A stretch of DNA of 64,000 nucleotides. It comes from Cheiracanthium punctorium. Lineage: Eukaryota > Arthropoda > Arachnida > Araneae > Cheiracanthiidae. The translations under genes and the position numbers were made by a program. Within the stretch, counting starts at the first letter, position 1; each line of letters opens with the position of its first letter. This document shows, one piece after another, positions 11,690 to 21,841 of this stretch. The stretch spans positions 62,001 through 126,000 of the forward strand of contig JAWZYV010013536.1 of assembly GCA_038373885.1 (NCBI GenBank), in the 5' to 3' direction. Under the pieces are notes generated by a model, which saw nothing but the letters and a program-made list of their open reading frames with translations, was not told the origin of the DNA and ran no database searches.

Positions 11690-13217
11690 ACCTTTAGAAA
11701 AGGTCTAGGAATTTATTTGTATGGATTTATTATAGTTTCCTTATTGAACTTCTTTGCACATATTTCCGCAGCACGAATCCGTACTTTTTGGCCATTGTAC
11801 TGCTTATCGCTATAATCAACCTCCTCCCTAAGATGGCAGACATTTTCGATGATGTTCAGATTGGAATTGTGAGAGGGCAAATCTAAGACAGCAATATGTT
11901 ATTGGACTTCAGGTACTCCGAAACTTTTTTTGCAGGTGGATACTCGCATTATCTTGCTGCCAAATAATTTTCTTCGGACCAAATTGTCCGTGACACCACT
12001 GGAAAAGGTAGTTGTTTGTATGCCATCAAGATATTTTAGGTAGTTTTATTTACCTTCAACAGCATTTTTCACGAGGTTACCAAAGCTGAAGATGGCACGA
12101 CATCGCCACCACCCATTTTCCGCTTCCTCCAATGCGGTACGATGGCGCTATCACCTCTATGTTCGTCGAATGAACTAACGTTGTCAAGTCCATCAAGGCA
12201 AAAACGTTACTCGTCCATGAAAGCCACTTGCTTGAAGTCCGTGGATTCAAAAATGTGTTTGCATGCGAACTCGAGGCCCTCCTCTCTGTATCTCGGCGTA
12301 AACGGCAGTTGTTTATTTGCTTCTTTGATAACTCAAGTCTTGTTTAGTTGATGTTCGACAAATAGTTCTGCGTGAGACTATGACACTCGTTTCATTCTTT
12401 GATACAGCTTATGACCAGTTCATGTTACCCAGGGGACCAGGTACGCAAAGTTCGGTCAAAAAATCGATTATTATTTTTTCATTGCATTCAATACTTTAAA
12501 ATTTTATCTTTCTAACGATATATAACACTTGTTTATCTGAAAAACAGAAGTATTAGAAATTTTTATATTTCCCCAAGGCACTTCATAGTTTATAAGCTAT
12601 CTAAAAATCTTCAAAGCGGATTTTCTCAAAACTATGGATTTTACAGATTCGTGTTCCTTTTTCTCAATATCTATTAAACTTATGAACTCAATTTTTTCAT
12701 GACAGATATATCATATTATATTACATACTTTAACATGGCAGTTTGTTAATATATTGAGAATGATTCATTTTAGGCAGCAATATTCTATCAAAAATGCAAA
12801 TTTAAAAGTGATTTTCAGTAAAAAATTAATAATATTTTTAACTTTTTATTTAGAAAAAAACTGACCCGTTAAAGTATGTAAAATATGTTATTCTAACTGC
12901 TGTTTTATCCCATTGTCTTTCTCCATTTCTGAGAAAAAGGTACATAAAGTTGATCAATTTAACATGGCGGAGATAGGGCTTACCCGGTTCCCTTAATGGA
13001 CGTGTCGTCCTCCTAATTCTTCTTTTTCAACGAGACGGACAAAACTTGAGGACGTCCGGTCTTCTTTCCTGTTTTTCCGGTTCCTATTCTTGAGCATCCT
13101 GAGGACTGTATCTTTGGAGACACTTACTTGGGTGACTGCTTTCCTCAGATTTCTAAGAAAGCCATGCAGTCTGGTGATTTCGAAACGTTTCTCTTCAGTG
13201 ACTATCTTTAATGCCAA
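11690..13217 (-). pseudogene. Tc1-like transposase, broken
   Basis: Reading right to left: 13217-12993 gives a helix-turn-helix part (TEEKRFEITRLHGF, then QVSVSKDTVLRMLK) typical of Tc1 DNA-binding domains. After the insertion, 12420-12350 continues with a VSRRTIC-like second helix-turn-helix. Around 12227-12185 the frame reads AFMDE, stop, RFCLDGLD, the first catalytic Asp block (normally SDE..F) with a nonsense codon. At 11881-11836 NSNLNIIENV matches the SPDLNPIENVW block, with the usual Asp before Leu replaced by Asn. Several stops and frame changes leave no functional protein. In living relatives this enzyme cuts at TA target sites. Confidence 0.7.
12429..12992. mobile_element. TTAA-type MITE inside the Tc1-like element
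   Basis: The Tc1-like transposase is interrupted by 564 bp of very AT-rich, non-coding DNA. Its ends are loosely inverted: CCAGGGGACCAGGTACGC on the left and, read inward from the right, GGGAACCGGGTAAGC. TTAA sits at the right junction (12993-12996) and TTAC at the left (12425-12428), so a TTAA duplication with one substitution is likely. That target points to piggyBac- or Kolobok-type elements. The ends resemble, but do not equal, those of the 21.8-kb insertion. Confidence 0.5.
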
Positions 13218-13411
13218 TTAGTTACTGGACGCTGCTTGATCCACCTGCAGACTATACGACTGGGAACGGAGCACTTCTATTTATATGAAATATTTCCAAA
13301 ACTCTCTCTGGTAGCCAAAGTTTTGACCACCTCGTTTTCACATTTTCCATTATAATCCTTATTCTTTTTGTGATTATAGTGTAATAATTTGATATTTATA
13401 TGCAGCTATTA

Positions 13412-14012
13412 CACCGGTCAACACGATTTTTGGGTCTGACTTCTACATCTTAAATTTTAGTTTCCCTACGCCAAAACTAAGGAAAATAATTTTTTTTTTT
13501 AATGAAAGCTTGCTTTTGTAGAAATGAAAGCCATTTTTCAATTTTTTGGAAAAAATCACTGATTTATATATATTTTTAATAATTCCACTCTAAATTAGGA
13601 TCCGAAAAGTGTTTGCTGGATATAAGTCTTTTTTATTTAACATTTGTGATAAACAATAACCTATAAATGTAAAATAATAAGAAATGAATGTCTAAAAGTG
13701 ACTATTTTTCGTATTTCTTTTAGGTTCGTAGGAGCCAATAATAATATTACAAGTAATGTGACAAATAATACAACAATCAATACTACAGTGTTACACATAT
13801 AGTGATACAGTTTACTTTCGGGTTCATCCAAGGGCTGCCCTCTTTCGTTTATGAAATCAATTAAAATAGACTGATCGACGTCCATCAGACAAACGCAAAT
13901 TTCAAGATCTAAAAATGAAAATGGAAGTGTTTTTCAATGCCTAGAATCAGAATTTAAGCATGAGAACAGAACACCCCCTCCCCAAAAAAAAAAAAAAAAT
14001 TGTTGACCGGAG
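13412..14012. mobile_element. PIF/Harbinger-like MITE, copy 1
   Basis: A 601-bp element with inverted ends CACCGGTCAACA (left) and TGTTGACCGGAG (right, one mismatch), flanked by TTA on both sides (13409-13411, 14013-14015). A second copy at 24031-24626 in the same orientation has perfect 12-bp ends and TAA on both sides. A 3-bp TWA duplication is characteristic of the PIF/Harbinger superfamily. No Harbinger transposase or Myb-like protein is present, so the element is non-autonomous. Confidence 0.8.
13661..13885 (-). CDS. Small membrane-type frame inside MITE
   Basis: A 74-codon frame begins MDVDQSILIDFINERGQP, followed by a charged stretch and a hydrophobic run of about 18 residues (VVLIVVLFVTLLVILLLA, residues ~34-51) and a basic tail. 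It looks like a single-pass membrane protein, but T-rich DNA readily produces such runs. In the second MITE copy the start codon is lost (ATG replaced by ACT) and a stop falls just before the hydrophobic part, although the FINERGQPLDEPESK segment remains readable. It matches neither of the two known Harbinger proteins. Function unknown; probably not a gene. Confidence 0.15.
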   Translation of the reverse strand: MDVDQSILIDFINERGQPLDEPESKLYHYMCNTVVLIVVLFVTLLVILLLAPTNLKEIRKIVTFRHSFLIILHL

Positions 14013-14596
14013 TTATCGATTTATCGCTTTATTTTACATAGCGTAGCTTTTTATTATTAATACTCTCCGAAATTCTGGTGGCCCCAAAGTTGTGTCCAGC
14101 AGTGCAGTTTAAAGAGGGGACTGTTTAAGTCACGCGAATTAATACTGAAAACAACTTCGAGTGGTGATTGGACGCGATACGAGACCCTTTGAAGAACCCA
14201 CGAAATTTGATCCTTTTCTCCCGTGTCACGCGACACTCATCTTATAAAGTCGCACCAGAGCGTCAGTCCAAATTGGATATCATTATTCTTAAGACCCCTA
14301 TTTAAAATTCATATAGCTATCGAGTAAAATGCTGCACACAATTTTAATTCGTTAAAGGTAATTGTATGCGGATGCCCCATGCAACAAGACGAGCTTTCGT
14401 ACTTTCTGTTCCCAGAAAAAGCCGAACGCTCAAAACAATTCATTCCTTCTACCTCCTTCCAGGAGCACACTTTTACTTTCCGAACATGTACGCCATGTCA
14501 GGAAAGTAGTGTCAACCTGAAAAAATTCGACTTCGAGATTGGGGTGTAGGGACACGTTTGGAGGTCTTCTGAATGCATGGATGCTATTTTTACGAC

Positions 14597-14634
14597 ATGT
14601 GTGTATGTATGTGTGTGTGCATGTATGTGAGTGA
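14597..14634. repeat. (GT/GTAT)n microsatellite
   Basis: Alternating GTGT and GTAT units in a single short run. Confidence 0.75.
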
Positions 14635-14656
14635 ACACGATAGAACCTAAACGATG

Positions 14657-15027
14657 TATTCGATGGAGCTCCAGTTAGGTCTATAGGTTATAAACCACCG
14701 TCGCAAGACCGATATGGATTTGGGTGTGTATACGACTTATAGTTTTCTACAGCGCCACGACCCAGATTTCTTTTACGGGATGGCCTATGGGAGGACATTC
14801 TTGAAAGTGCGCTCGCGTTGAAACGGTCTATTCGATGGAGCTCCCATTGGGTATACATGGTATAAACCACCATGGCAAGACCGGTATTGATTTGGATGTG
14901 TAGATGAGTGAGTACAGGGCTACGACAAAAATTTCTTATACAGGATGGCCTATGGGGAGACATTTTTGAAAATGCGCAAGTGTTTAAACGGTGCATTCCA
15001 TGGAGCTTTCATTGGGTATATAGGTTT
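14657..15027. repeat. Tandem repeat, unit 165-172 bp, 2.2 copies
   Basis: Units start at 14657, 14829 and 14994 with TATTCGATGGAGCTCC or close variants. Shared internal words include TATAAACCACC, GCAAGACCG and GGATGGCCTATGGG followed by GACATT.TTGAAA. The third unit breaks off after about 34 bp. The unit has no relation to other repeats seen in the window. Confidence 0.85.
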
Positions 15028-16589
15028 GAATGATTCATCGATTCCAACTGATTTAAATGCTCGGTCATGATCTGAATCGTAAGTATTCGGAAAGTCGAGT
15101 GGAGTCACTCTTTTTTCTCCTGGAATTCGACCACCGGATCCTGCTCTCTTCCGTTCGTAGTTGACCCCTGTGTGTTGGATGCATCTCCTCAAGCGAGCAG
15201 AGACCCCGCATTCCACAGCCGGTCTCCTCCTTTTGTGTATTTCTAAATGAAAAGCAGATATCTCTCCTGTTCTATCTCTCCGACTCCCGTTTTATTTCCT
15301 TCCTTTTGAGATGAAATATTCGCACTCGTACGCGAACAATATGAAACGACACGTCCAAAACGCCGTTCCAACCCACCCCCTTGATTTATAGTTCCCCGAG
15401 AGCCGAACTGTCTGTCGACTGGAGTGGAATTGGGGAGTATTTTTATTAATAATTAAGTATCAACCGAGAGAGGGCAGAAGCTCTCGTGGAACGGACTGGG
15501 GGCGGGGGTTGTAAGTTTGGTAAGATTTGTAGTTTACAGAGCTCGGTCGTGCGTCCTCTGTGTATGTCTATTGGAATGGCTCTACCAAGATAACGGGGGA
15601 TTTATGAGCGCGTTTTATGTCGAGACGACTTTTATGTTCCAGTGACGTCTTCTGTTTCCGTCGAGGGGGGCGGACGCAGTAGCGTCCCTGTTCTCGAGAT
15701 TTCGGGTTCTGGATAAGTTCCTACGAGATATAAACCGTCGGTCGTTGGATGGCATGGAGGCCAGCGTCCACTCACGTCCGATTCCGGGAGCAGTGGGGTC
15801 AAGGCATTGTGAAAGGGAGGGATACAGTGCAGGGGCGAAGAATGGATGGGCTTTGAAGGACTCGTCGGGATTCGCCGCCAAAGGATGACGCGTGAAACCA
15901 CAAAAGCACGCCCAGCACACAAAGGGGGAACTTTTCTCCGCAATCCATCTTCCAGATACTGAAAAATACAGAGTTCCCATTCTAGCGTACTGAAACGCAC
16001 GTGAGTGGACCCTGGCTTTGAGTGTATCCCGTAGGCCATACCGATCTGTGTGCAAGCTCGACTCTCCATTTATGTTCCCCACTTGAGATGTTTTTATTTT
16101 ATTATGGGTTCGATTATTTATTTCGAATGACTTGCCTTGGCAAAGAGTGCCTTAAAAATCAATAATTCTTCAAAATGAAGCTTTTAATAGTTGAATATCG
16201 CACGGATGGAAGGCAGAAAAAGGAAGGAGAACGACGTCACAAGCTTAAAGGCAATCATTTTTGTGTTTCGGCATTTTTTTTAAAGTTGCGTGAGACGTAT
16301 AGATGGATTGTTCCTAAAAGTGCGTAGTCCATTTCGGGACGAAGCATGATTCATTTCCTTTCAAATCGTTAGCATTCATGTTTGTTTTCTTCAATCCAGT
16401 TTCATTTTTTTTTCATGAGCTAAGTTGTTTTTTTAAGAAACATAATGGCACAAATAAATCGTGTCGGAACGTATTCTATGATCTATCCGTTCTGCATAAT
16501 GTTCCCACCTTTTTGTCCTCTTGTAACACATTTCTCGATCTAAATTTTACGATAAGCGTTTAAGTAAGACAACACCCCATTCCTTGAAA
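15028..16589. other. Unassigned, locally GC-richer DNA
   Basis: Two long overlapping minus-strand frames cover 15615-16082 (155 codons) and 15632-16069 (145 codons). Neither has a domain I recognise, and having two open frames at once suggests chance openness in less AT-rich sequence rather than selection. The remainder is AT-rich without repeats. Confidence 0.45.
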
Positions 16590-16992
16590 ATAGGAAGTTT
16601 TCCGATTTTCAAACAAACGACGAACACGTCTAACTCTCCACTGATATGAATGCGCGTTAGAACCGCCTAGAAGATCTTCCGACCGAGGCATCCCCCATCT
16701 TGAGCAGATATTCCTCGTGCAGGTTTTAATGAATACACACAACAACAACAACACAGACAATTCAACTGACGACTGTTCCACTTGTGGCCGAGAGCATTTG
16801 TTCCCTCTATTGGGAGACGGAAGGTTCCTGGCTCAAACCCAGGTCGAGTCCGTCGACCTAGCCGTTTGGAGATTTCCGTGGTTTTCTCCGAAATTTCGCT
16901 CAAATACGAGCTAGGACCCCCTTAAAAAGACCTCCACGGAGGGAAACATACTCTCGGCCTAGATCCCCCTACCGTAGATAATCGGCCGTAAT
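16590..16992 (-). repeat. SINE-like repeat, longest copy
   Basis: On the minus strand: a TTACGGCC end, GGAGAAAACCACGG, CGGCTAGGTCGACGG, a B-box-like TGGGTTTGAGCC, then a GTTGTTGTTGTTG stretch and a distal part (16640-16740) that recurs at 19100-19215. Conceptual translation gives the PGFEPGTFRL string often seen as a false protein from tRNA-derived repeats. Related pieces lie at 1613, 4886, 19040 and 51630. The family is supported by internal homology; the SINE label is inferred. Confidence 0.5.
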
Positions 16993-17091
16993 TTCACATT
17001 TCATTTCATTTCTCAACGAAGAATCATTCATTTCTCAACTGTGTCCAAAGGAATCGTTCTAGAAATTATTTCGCAAGAATACAGTTATATA

Positions 17092-17300
17092 CATACAGAA
17101 TGTCCTAAAAAGGTGGCAACACGCTTTCGTTCGTTTAGTCATGAGAGATAAGTGCGCAATGCCCATTGACAAAATGTTCAAAAAATGGTGGGGAAAAAAG
17201 ACTACCTTAAGACAAAAGAATCATCTCCTTAGTTTTCAAAAAGTCACAATTCTTATACGACTCCCGTACACAGAAATTCCCAATGAGTCAAATGTATTCT
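17092..17300 (+). repeat. MITE-like repeat, AGAATGTCC-type start
   Basis: ACAGAATGTCCTAAAAAGGTGGC aligns with the starts at 36229 (ACAGGGTGACCCAAAAAGG) and 46199 (ACAGGGTGTCCCAGAAAG). About 165 bp on, all three share a GTACACAGAAATTCC-like block followed by GAGT.AA. The other ends were not located. The ACAGGGTG start is common in Tc1/mariner-type MITEs. Confidence 0.45.
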
Positions 17301-18299
17301 ATTTTCGTAGGTGACCGTTTGACGAAGTGAGGAAGACAACTCGGCGATAGTGTTAGAAGCAAGACAGAACGGTCGCCCATTCAATCGCCCGATCGAAGGA
17401 AACGTGTTGGCAGTGAGAGATAACGCGATGGAAATAAAATTGAAAACAGGGGGTCCACAAGCAGAACTTGTAACGCAAGAAAAGTGACCGAGGGAAAACA
17501 CAAGGGGAAGAGCCTCTGCACGACACGATGTCGCAAACTTTTACATTATATTTTAACCTATCAACACATACGTAAATTTCCAAAATCTGAAGTCCTGCGG
17601 TGGCGGTCAGACCCCAAAGAGACGCAGCTTTTCAGGTCCACAGCAAAGCGAAAAAAATGTGTCGACGAAACGCAAGCCGAGAGAGTAGTAACAGAAGCAA
17701 AACACGCCAGAGGGCACGCCCAACAAAGTGGAATTCAATACCTTTCTATATAATTATTTTTGAATCCCCGAAGCGCCAACAAGACAAAACAAAAAATCTA
17801 TCTGCTCCATTTTAACCCAAAATGAAAGCCCATGTTATTGATAGATTGGATGCCTCATAGGGTCCTAAACAAACCATCGAAACTGAAACGCTAGGCTTTA
17901 CCAATGCAAACGTGAAATTAAAAAAAAAAAAGGAAAAATAAATGAAAACGGAGATTGCTTTTAAATAAGGCAGGCGCAGAAATACAGACGAAGCTAAGGA
18001 AATAAAAATCGAAAGTGCAGAGAGTCGATTTCGAACGCAGATTTAATTTAGAAATAATTAACAATTAAGTCATGGATCCTTAAAATAAGATATGGGATGA
18101 TCTGCATCCCAATCCATTCTGAACTTTTGCGAGATCGGATTCTCAGATAGTTCGTTCTGAGTTCAATAAGAACTTAATAAGTTCTCAACTTCAATAAGTT
18201 TTTTAAAAAGTCTGTCCAATAATGGCTTTTTCTTGTAAGAACAACCTTCAGAATAACTCGATCCTAATGATGGCGTCCCTCTTTCTCGGAAGAAGCCAT
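17301..18299. other. Unassigned DNA
   Basis: No gene or repeat is recognised. The opposing frames at 17253-17815 are each under 90 codons and carry no familiar motif. Confidence 0.5.
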
Positions 18300-18460
18300 T
18301 TTATGAGACAAAGAAGAAGTTAACGCCGGAGTATGACAAGTCACTCGGTCTGTCGACGCTGGAACAAAGCAGCTCCCGATCCGTCTTCATTATGGACGTT
18401 CCCTCAAAAATGTGTGCGTATGGGAAATATCGCGTGATGAACGACGTGTCCCCGTGATGG
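18300..18460 (+). repeat. Dispersed repeat shared with 26205-26390
   Basis: TTTTATGAGACA at the start, a GGTCTGTCGACG core, CCGTCTTCATTATG and the ending GTGCGTATG.GAAATATCG.G...GTGTCCCCGTGATGGAT are shared, in the same order, with 26205-26390. No coding capacity is conserved between the two copies. Confidence 0.6.
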
Positions 18461-18599
18461 ATCGCGTTTCGTCGTTTTCTTCGAAAGTGCTTCGCGTTCT
18501 CCTCTCGTGACACTCGAGTGATCCATAGGAACCGGGCCTTCTCTGGCAGGACACGTCTCGTCGTTCGAACGACGCCGAACGGAAAGGGTGTCCTGTACA

Positions 18600-18752
18600 T
18601 GTGCGCCCATAGGAATTTTTCTAGAGGGGGGGGGCAAATTTCAAACTTTTAACCAATTTAGTTCTGGTTTTGCCTTTTGTATACATCATGAGGCATTAAC
18701 CTAACACTCTAGGGGGGACAAGTGCCCTACCTTGCCCTCCCTTATGGGCGCC
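18600..18752. mobile_element. MITE with GCGCCCATA ends
   Basis: Left end TGCGCCCATAGG followed by G-rich AGAGGGGGGG; right end CTCTAGGGGGG...CTTATGGGCGCCCATGG, an imperfect inverted pair. The target duplication is not clear, so the superfamily is unknown (hAT-like by the G-run style). Confidence 0.45.
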
Positions 18753-18882
18753 CATGGTCCTGTACGTATGGGATCGCCTATTTTTTATGGGGGAAGAGAG
18801 GGCGGCCCCCATAAGAATGCACGATGTATCGGGTGTACCGGGAAGAAATCTCATTTCTCGCGAAATAAGATAAGCCATTGAA

Positions 18883-19006
18883 TGGGGACGGACGCGAGAC
18901 TCTGCGAGACGAGAAAGGGCTGAGGTCGCGTCTCATAGTTTTACATCGAAGTTTCGTCTCGCACCTGGAAGTCTCGTCCCGTCTCGTGGTCTCGCCTTCA
19001 TTCCTA
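18883..19006 (+). mobile_element. Short hAT-type MITE, GTCTC-rich
   Basis: A 124-bp copy of the family whose ends bound the large element at 48654-56018. Its left part (GGACGCGAGAC...GCGAGACGAGAAAGGGCTG) follows 48654-48695 almost word for word, and it ends in CATTCCTA, matching the CATCCCTA end at 56018. Flanks CCATTGAA (18875-18882) and CCACTGCA (19007-19014) agree at 6 of 8 positions, consistent with an old 8-bp hAT duplication. Confidence 0.65.
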
Positions 19007-19039
19007 CCACTGCACCTGTGCAAAGGGTATGGAGGAGCA

Positions 19040-19215
19040 GGGTTCTAGACCACCGCGCGGCTACTGATCTTACGGTCTGGAGGTTCGGGTGGATAATTAT
19101 CCAGATGGAACGTGAGTATACGTTAGAATCCCTTAAAAAGTCCACCGACCCAGGCGCCCCTTTCGGTAGACAGATGTCCCTCGTGTGGTCCTGCCTTAAC
19201 ACAAAACAAGCGAAC
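19040..19215 (-). repeat. SINE-like repeat, partial copy
   Basis: 19100-19215 aligns in the same orientation with 16630-16740: CGTTAGAA, CCGACC.AGGC, CAGAT and TCCTCGTG occur in the same order and spacing. A GGAGGTTCGGGT word lies just upstream. The 173-codon plus frame (19018-19539) overlaps this repeat and is therefore doubtful. Confidence 0.45.
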
Positions 19216-20489
19216 TTCTCAATTTTGAAAAAAAAAGTCACGTGGAAAGCAAACGGAAAAAAAAAGAAAGAAAAGAATGTTTTAAATCCGCTTTGTGCCT
19301 GGGGTCGTTCTCATGGAATGGGGGTGGATCATCACTGTACTCGATGGACCCGTGCAAAAAGCAACCCACGCGACCCAAAAAATAAGATAGGAGAGACTGC
19401 GGGAATGTGGTACTGGACGAAAACAAAAAGTGCCCTCATGTTCTTTCTCGGGAATAAACGAAAAAGAAAACGGGAGGGAGTGATGATTCCGTACTCAAGT
19501 CATTTTCATTCGGGAGGAAAGGAAATGTCGCGTCATTAGGACAGTGCAGTGAGTGCAGTGACTGGGGGGGCAAACCCTTATCTCTCGTCCCGGAGGCTGA
19601 ACGGGACATCTCGATGCTTAGGACTAGGGGAAGACGCTCGAACTATCTCGGTATAGGTGGGGGAGGAAGCAAAAATTAGATAAAGCGCAATCCTAATCTA
19701 CTTTGGGATGAAAAGAGACCCGAGAAAGCTTAGAAAATTACCGAACAGTCTCGTGGACTCAGTGGATGGACGCACACAGCAACAACAACAAAATCTCAAT
19801 ACACGCTCATGGTGACGTGGGATATCGGTGTTCAAAGTTATATCACTCTTCGTAAAAGCACACACTACGATTTATAGAGAGACACATCGAAATAGCGACG
19901 AGTTTCTATCGCAGTCGGATTTTTTAAAAGCAGAAACGGCACGATATCTTAAAAACAAGGAGTGAGAGAACTCACTCAGTCGAAACTTTGCGAGATAGGC
20001 TTTGAACGACGACTGCCCGTAAAGCGTCCTGTATTTGAATTCTTTTGGGTGCTCCCGCAGAAGAAATGCCGATACTACCCCTTTCGATAGGGTACAGCGT
20101 TTAAGAATACCGTGCATAAATTAACTTTTTTAAACTTCGTCGAAAATCGTTCAAAAATGTAAATAAAAAAAAACCCGCTATTTCTTGAATAGTTATGCAG
20201 CTACTTATAAAATGAACCGAAGGTTAAATTCCTATTGTAAAAATTAACTTAGTTTTTAAGTAACTCTGGTCATTTTAACTCAATTGTAATCATGAACAGA
20301 GTTTTTTTTTTCCCGAAAGTTTGGAAGCAAGGAGGAAGGGATGTTGAAGTATGAAAATATTCGATAAGGATGTGTAAAACATTATGATGACAATGTGTGA
20401 AAACATGGGATTTTTTTTAGAAGGTAGGTAAACCCTAATCCCTACCGAGAAAAAAAAGGGGGGGTGGTGGTCTGGCCTGGGATTCTTCT
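19216..20489. other. Unassigned DNA
   Basis: No gene or recognisable element. It holds a poly-A/purine-rich patch near 19227-19275 and a CAACAACAACAA patch near 19780. Confidence 0.5.
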
Positions 20490-20830
20490 TCAAATTGAAC
20501 CATCGACAAAACCTTGTGGAGGAGCTTTACAAATTTTGCCGAAAATGGACTCGAGGACCAGCGATGTTTTAACGTAACTGATAAAAGGTAAATAGGATTC
20601 ACCAGCCAGCCGATCCATTCCTTGATTAAAAAGTTGAATCGATTCTCGATTTATATGCCCTATCCATCGTATAAAGACAGGATAAGGTGAAAAATCCGTA
20701 TTTGAAAAAATAATAGTTGCAGTTGCAAATGACAACCTGTAAAACAACTTTTCTGGCAAGGATACATTTGGTACTAGGTAACGGATCGAGCGGGTTTTGA
20801 AAATGAGCTACAGTTTTGCCCCCCGCCCCC
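20490..20830 (-). repeat. Dispersed repeat R1, intact copy
   Basis: Read on the minus strand this runs from an ACTGTAGCTCATTTT word through CTTGCCAGAAAAGTTG, TACAGGTTGTCATTTGCAAC, CGATGGATAGGGCATA, GGCTGGTGAATCCTATTTA and GTTACGTTAAAACATCGCTGG to GTCGATGGTTCAA. The same blocks, in the same order, occur on the plus strand at 21672-21837 and 23352-23600, where a transposon separates them. A 30-bp piece also recurs at 21058-21090. It has no convincing coding content; class unknown. Confidence 0.8.
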
Positions 20831-21361
20831 TCCCCTACCCTGCAGTGTTTCCCCCCCCCCCCCTCTGATGTTTTATTCGTTTTTATTAAAAAAGGAAAAC
20901 AATTCTCAAAAAATTTTCGAAATTACAAATGTATTTTTTTATTGGTATTCAAAACCGTATAATCATAGTTAAGAAAACTTCTTTAAAAAGTGATTTTTGC
21001 AGGTGATTATTTGAGTAACGAGTATTAAAGAAAGATATTCACAGTATTAAAAAGAAGGAACCAGTGATGCTTTAACGTAACCGATAACAGTATAATGCCG
21101 ATGAATATATACCGATATAATACCGAAAAAAAAGATACCGATTGAACTCCACCTTGGGTGCCCATTATGCTTTTTTGATACCGTGAATGTCTTTTTTAAA
21201 TAATTGTTACCCAAATAAGGACCTGTAAAAATTACTTTTCAAGAAATTTTCTTAAATACGAGTGTATGGTTTTGAAAATATATATATTAAAAATTTTCAA
21301 TTTATATTTTTTATATGTAATTTTGAAACTTTTAACGTTATGACTATTAATGTTTTCTTTT

Positions 21362-21643
21362 ACCCATTTCTGCCTAGTGTCCCTTTTTGAGGACGGCATT
21401 TTCGCTATCCGTCGAAAACGTTATTTACTTTTCCTAGCCTTTATTCAAGAGAAATGAACCTCAACTCTACCCTAATATTTTAACACGACTCAGTTGGATG
21501 TTGACATTTTAATTTTTATACATTATGATTTAAAAAAAAATCCTCCCTTGTTCAAGATGTCGACATCGGAAATTTATTATTGCTCATATTAGCAAAAATC
21601 GAAGAATGTCGCAAAAAAATCTGGACACAAAGAAACGAAAAGG
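21362..21643 (-). mobile_element. piggyBac-like MITE, diverged copy
   Basis: Reverse complement of 45074-45349 along its whole length: CCCATTTCTGCCTAGTGTCCC at the left, GTCGAAAACGTTATTTA, GATGTTGACATTT and CTTGTTCAA.A.GT in the middle, AAAAATCGAAGAA.GTCGC at the right. Its right end and the left TTAA (here TTTA) are degenerate, so it is older than the 45-kb copy. Confidence 0.75.
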
Positions 21644-21671
21644 CACGGGAAAAAAAAAAACCCGAAACTGT

Positions 21672-21837
21672 AGCTCATTTTAAAAACCCTCCGTTTCCTA
21701 GTAGCAGATGTATCCTTGCCAGAAAAGTTGTTTTACAGGTTGTCATTTGCAACTGCTACTTACATTTTTTCGATTGCGGTTTTTTCTTCTTATCCTATCT
21801 TTATGCGATGGATGGGACACATAAATGCGAGAATAGG
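21672..21837 (+). repeat. R1 copy 2, left part
   Basis: Matches the first half of R1 (see 20490-20830) up to GCGAGAATAGG. It is cut off at a TTAA where the 1506-bp element is inserted and resumes at 23352. Confidence 0.8.
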
Positions 21838-21841
21838 TTAA

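Larger units (their letters stand above)
11420..13383 (-). mobile_element. Decayed Tc1-like transposon
   Basis: The body carries Tc1-type transposase blocks on the minus strand (see the pseudogene entry). Proposed ends are TACACTGTAG at 11420 and its inverted partner TATAGTGTA ending at 13383, with GGTGACCACC/GACCACCTC words near both ends. The terminal match is short, so the boundaries are tentative; the identity of the body is firmer. It is split by a TTAA-type insertion at 12429-12992, and a Harbinger-like MITE starts 28 bp beyond its right end. Confidence 0.6.

Noticed and set aside
14657..15027. CRISPR-like array
   Set aside because: Units of 165-172 bp with diverged copies and no short constant repeats or spacers; a eukaryotic tandem repeat.
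15615..16082. Two overlapping 145-155 codon frames as a gene or overlapping genes
   Set aside because: No recognisable domain in either, and no homologous copy in the window. Locally higher GC lowers stop frequency in all frames.
16667..16903. Protein string PGFEPGTFRL as a real domain
   Set aside because: This string is a known type of false translation from tRNA-derived repeats. The locus is repetitive and frames do not persist.
19018..19539. 173-codon frame as a coding exon
   Set aside because: Its first third overlaps a SINE-like repeat and the rest is Lys-rich from purine runs.
20490..20759. 89-codon minus frame similar to 23353-23583 as a protein family
   Set aside because: The similarity extends through non-coding flanks as repeat R1, and the second copy shifts frame. 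It is a repeat, not a conserved gene.
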